The notes below the pieces were generated by a model. It did no database searches. It had not been told where the DNA came from and saw nothing but the letters and a program-made list of their open reading frames with translations. A stretch of DNA of 64,000 nucleotides, from assembly GCA_040391535.1 (NCBI GenBank), contig JBEBXQ010000002.1, forward strand, positions 1-64,000, written 5' to 3'. Position 1 is the stretch's first letter. Each line of letters starts with the position of its first letter. This DNA is from JBEBXQ01 sp040391535. GTDB lineage: Bacteria; Bacteroidota; Bacteroidia; Cytophagales; Spirosomataceae. Position numbers and translations under genes: made by a program. Shown one piece after another: positions 62,190 through 64,000 of this stretch.

Positions 62190-63393
62190 CTGCCGGAGGA
62201 ACAGGCTGTTTACGGATCAGCCAGTAACTGAAAGAAACCACCAGCAGCAAAATTCCTGCGACACCCAGTGCCACAGGTAAACTGGTCCGGAAAGCTACAA
62301 ACCCTAAGAATGCAGGCCCGATCAGCTGTCCGGCATATCCGATCGTTGTAATGGCCGGAAGCGACCTGGAAGAAGGAATACCGTCGATTTCTGCTCCTCT
62401 GGAAAATAATACAGGAATTACATTGGCAACACCCAGGCCCAGTAAAGTAAACCCGGCCAGAGAAGTAAACAGCCATGGTGTGCAAACAGCCAGAAAAAAC
62501 CCGCATGCCCCCAGAAAAGCCCCTACCATCACGATCTTCTCCGGATGAAATTTCTCAATAAGCTTATCTCCGGTTAATCGCATCACGGCCATCGCTACAG
62601 AAAAAAATGCAAATCCTGATCCGGCCATTTCTACTGAAATATGACGTTCTTCTCTCAGAAACAACGCCCCCCAGTCAAGTACAGCACCTTCAGCCAGGAA
62701 CAGAATAAAGCACATTGCACCAAAAAAAAGCACTTCTTTATGAAGCCATACATTCACCTTGCTGTCACCTGACAGGTTCGCGGCTTTCTTGGTTTTCTCT
62801 TCCAGTTTTTGTTCATCGGCATAGGAAAGCAATCTTTGGTACTGCAATGCAGAAATAAGCATCAGCAGACATCCTACACAAACGGAAGACCATAATTCAC
62901 TTAATCCGGTTTTGATCAGAAAACCCAGACCCAGGGCTCCAATTAGTCCACCTACACTGAACATACCGTGAAAAGACGACATAATATGTTTTCCGTGGAG
63001 TTTTTGTACAGCCAGCGCATGCGCATTCATGGACACATCTATGGTGCCAATACCTGCACCAAAAATAAACAAGGCAACAGCCATTGCAGGTATCGAATTG
63101 ACTATAATAAGACTGGGCAACGTCACCCCCAGCACCAGAGCGGCTGTCAGCATTACTTTTCTGCACCCAAACTGCCGGATAAAGAAACCTGTCAGGGGCA
63201 TGGTCAGAATAGCTCCTACCCCCAAAAACAATAACAGAGCCCCTAGTTCAGCGTCATTCAGATGAAGCCGGTCTTTGGCATAAGGTACCATGGGTGCCCA
63301 GCTGGCGAGCGCAATACCACATATTAAAAAAATAAGCAAAGTACCCCGGCGGGCCCCTGAAACCTGGCGGCCTGTTTTGATATTCTCAGTCAC
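62167..63393 (-). CDS. MFS transporter, YbjJ-like
   Basis: A 408-residue twelve-helix major facilitator protein. The first half shows LLIFLICGIALASWAPMVPYAKDRLHLNDAELGALLLFLG, the family loop GFFIRQFGCRKVM, and VSMNAHALAVQKLHGKHIMSSFHGMFSVGGLIGAL, a phrase shared with the E. coli YbjJ type. Substrate unknown. It faces the glycan cluster and overlaps its last gene by 23 bases at the stop codons. No terminator is possible between the two. Confidence 0.88.
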   Translation of the reverse strand: MTENIKTGRQVSGARRGTLLIFLICGIALASWAPMVPYAKDRLHLNDAELGALLLFLGVGAILTMPLTGFFIRQFGCRKVMLTAALVLGVTLPSLIIVNSIPAMAVALFIFGAGIGTIDVSMNAHALAVQKLHGKHIMSSFHGMFSVGGLIGALGLGFLIKTGLSELWSSVCVGCLLMLISALQYQRLLSYADEQKLEEKTKKAANLSGDSKVNVWLHKEVLFFGAMCFILFLAEGAVLDWGALFLREERHISVEMAGSGFAFFSVAMAVMRLTGDKLIEKFHPEKIVMVGAFLGACGFFLAVCTPWLFTSLAGFTLLGLGVANVIPVLFSRGAEIDGIPSSRSLPAITTIGYAGQLIGPAFLGFVAFRTSLPVALGVAGILLLVVSFSYWLIRKQPVPPAVIGSEEN

Positions 63394-63733
63394 TGGATTG
63401 TTAAATAAATGATAATAGCATATGACTCCGCAGTAACGAAATCATTCTGCTGCGATATTAGGTACTTTTTTCCCGTCTAAAAAAATATTGCCTGATATTT
63501 ATTGAAACAGGATATTCTCCGCCATGCTATAGAAGTACTTAAAAATCAGAATCGACTACTTTCATATTAATGATATACTGCAATTGCGGAAGCCGGAGAT
63601 ACTGATACAGTCATGAATCAGGTCAGATAGGGTTATCAGGCATCGATGGCCGGATAATCCTTTAAGTTTCTCTAAAGTAAACGTCAATCCATCTTTTTCA
63701 GCTAATTTTGAAGATAGTTATCATTCACCAGTT
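63394..63733. other. intergenic control region
   Basis: A 340-base divergent gap between the MFS gene and the helicase gene. It should contain the promoters of both; a TAATTTTG box at 63703-63710 fits the helicase. No gene or clear repeat was recognised. Confidence 0.45.
63703..63710 (+). promoter_or_regulatory. possible -7 promoter box of the DEAD-box gene
   Basis: TAATTTTG matches TAnnTTTG, 23 bases before the ATG at 63734. The triplet 19 bases upstream is ACG, not TTG. Confidence 0.4.
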
Positions 63734-64000
63734 ATGAAATTTGAAGAATACCGGATTTCTCCGGAAATCAAACGCAATCTTGCAGGTCTGGACTTTAAAC
63801 GTCCTACAGATATTCAGTATAAAGCTATTCCCAATATTCTGAAAGGAGAAGATGTACTGGCTATAGCTCAGACCGGCACGGGTAAAACTGCGGCCTTTGC
63901 TATTCCCATCACCAATCTGCTGATAGAACGTAAGCGGAAAAGCAGAGTAGAAGGAATCCGTTGCCTGGTCATGGTACCCACCCGAGAGCTGGCTGCGCAG
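63734..64000 (+). CDS. DEAD-box RNA helicase, N-terminal part (cut by window end)
   Basis: The frame from the ATG at 63734 is open for 89 codons up to the window edge. It begins MKFEEYRISPEIKRNLAGLDFKRPTDIQYKAIP, which contains the Q motif, continues with the ATP-binding motif I AIAQTGTGKTAAFAIP (about 44-59), and reaches motif Ia PTRELAAQ at the last residues. The typical cold-shock or ribosome-assembly helicases of the RhlE/DeaD type are the nearest match. Confidence 0.93.
   Translation, partial: MKFEEYRISPEIKRNLAGLDFKRPTDIQYKAIPNILKGEDVLAIAQTGTGKTAAFAIPITNLLIERKRKSRVEGIRCLVMVPTRELAAQ

Overview
The window is a stretch of a chromosome from a member of the Bacteroidota, most probably a Cytophagales bacterium of the Dyadobacter/Spirosoma kind. 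This is an inference. It rests on several DUF1080 sugar-hydrolase-like secreted proteins, a carboxypeptidase-regulatory/DUF5686 outer-membrane protein, an OmpA protein with PD40 repeats, a Tet(X)-type flavoprotein, the lack of clear Shine-Dalgarno sites, and promoter-like boxes of the Bacteroidota TAnnTTTG type (best example TTG-N19-TAATTTTG at 57689-57718). No rRNA, tRNA, CRISPR array or intact insertion sequence was recognised.

Layout. 1-5.1 kb: the end of a YyaL-type protein, an ABC ATPase without its permease, an unknown polytopic membrane protein and NADP-type glutamate dehydrogenase with a strong terminator. 5.2-14.0 kb: small single genes, namely an AHSA1/SRPBCC protein, a methyltransferase, a Tet(X)-like monooxygenase next to an AraC regulator, an NTF2-like protein, SppA, a SixA-like phosphatase coupled to a tiny membrane protein, YceI and a PLC/GDPD-like phosphodiesterase. 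14.1-20.7 kb: a minus-strand tripartite RND efflux operon led by a TetR regulator and a DUF4260 membrane protein, with a near-palindromic candidate operator repeated before tetR and before the TolC gene. 20.7-22.9 kb: an AT-rich patch with orphan and apparently decaying genes. 22.9-27.9 kb: two DUF1080 proteins and a sorbosone-dehydrogenase-like protein with a C-terminal azurin-like copper domain and a Tat-like signal. 28.0-33.7 kb: a complete seven-gene Mrp (MnhABCDEFG) cation/proton antiporter operon. 33.7-49.2 kb: housekeeping and envelope genes (rfbC, pyrF, lysA, a secreted amidohydrolase, a CoA-type Nudix hydrolase, parC, a SanA/YdcF protein, DUF5686 protein, purple-acid-phosphatase-like protein, a further DUF1080 protein and an OmpA-PD40 protein).

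49.3-62.2 kb is the most interesting part: nine consecutive plus-strand genes that look like a cell-surface glycan pathway. It holds a GT39-type membrane glycosyltransferase, a transketolase split into two genes, a single protein joining a nucleotide-sugar epimerase to a membrane GT2 glycosyltransferase between the two transketolase halves, a GT-C-like membrane protein, an acyltransferase 3, a DPM1-like GT2, a large unknown anchored protein and a lipoprotein with AlgX/AlgJ-like SGNH motifs. I infer that the transketolase supplies or modifies a sugar, the fusion protein loads it onto a lipid carrier, and the membrane enzymes transfer and decorate it. The window ends with a YbjJ-like MFS transporter on the minus strand and the start of a DEAD-box RNA helicase gene.
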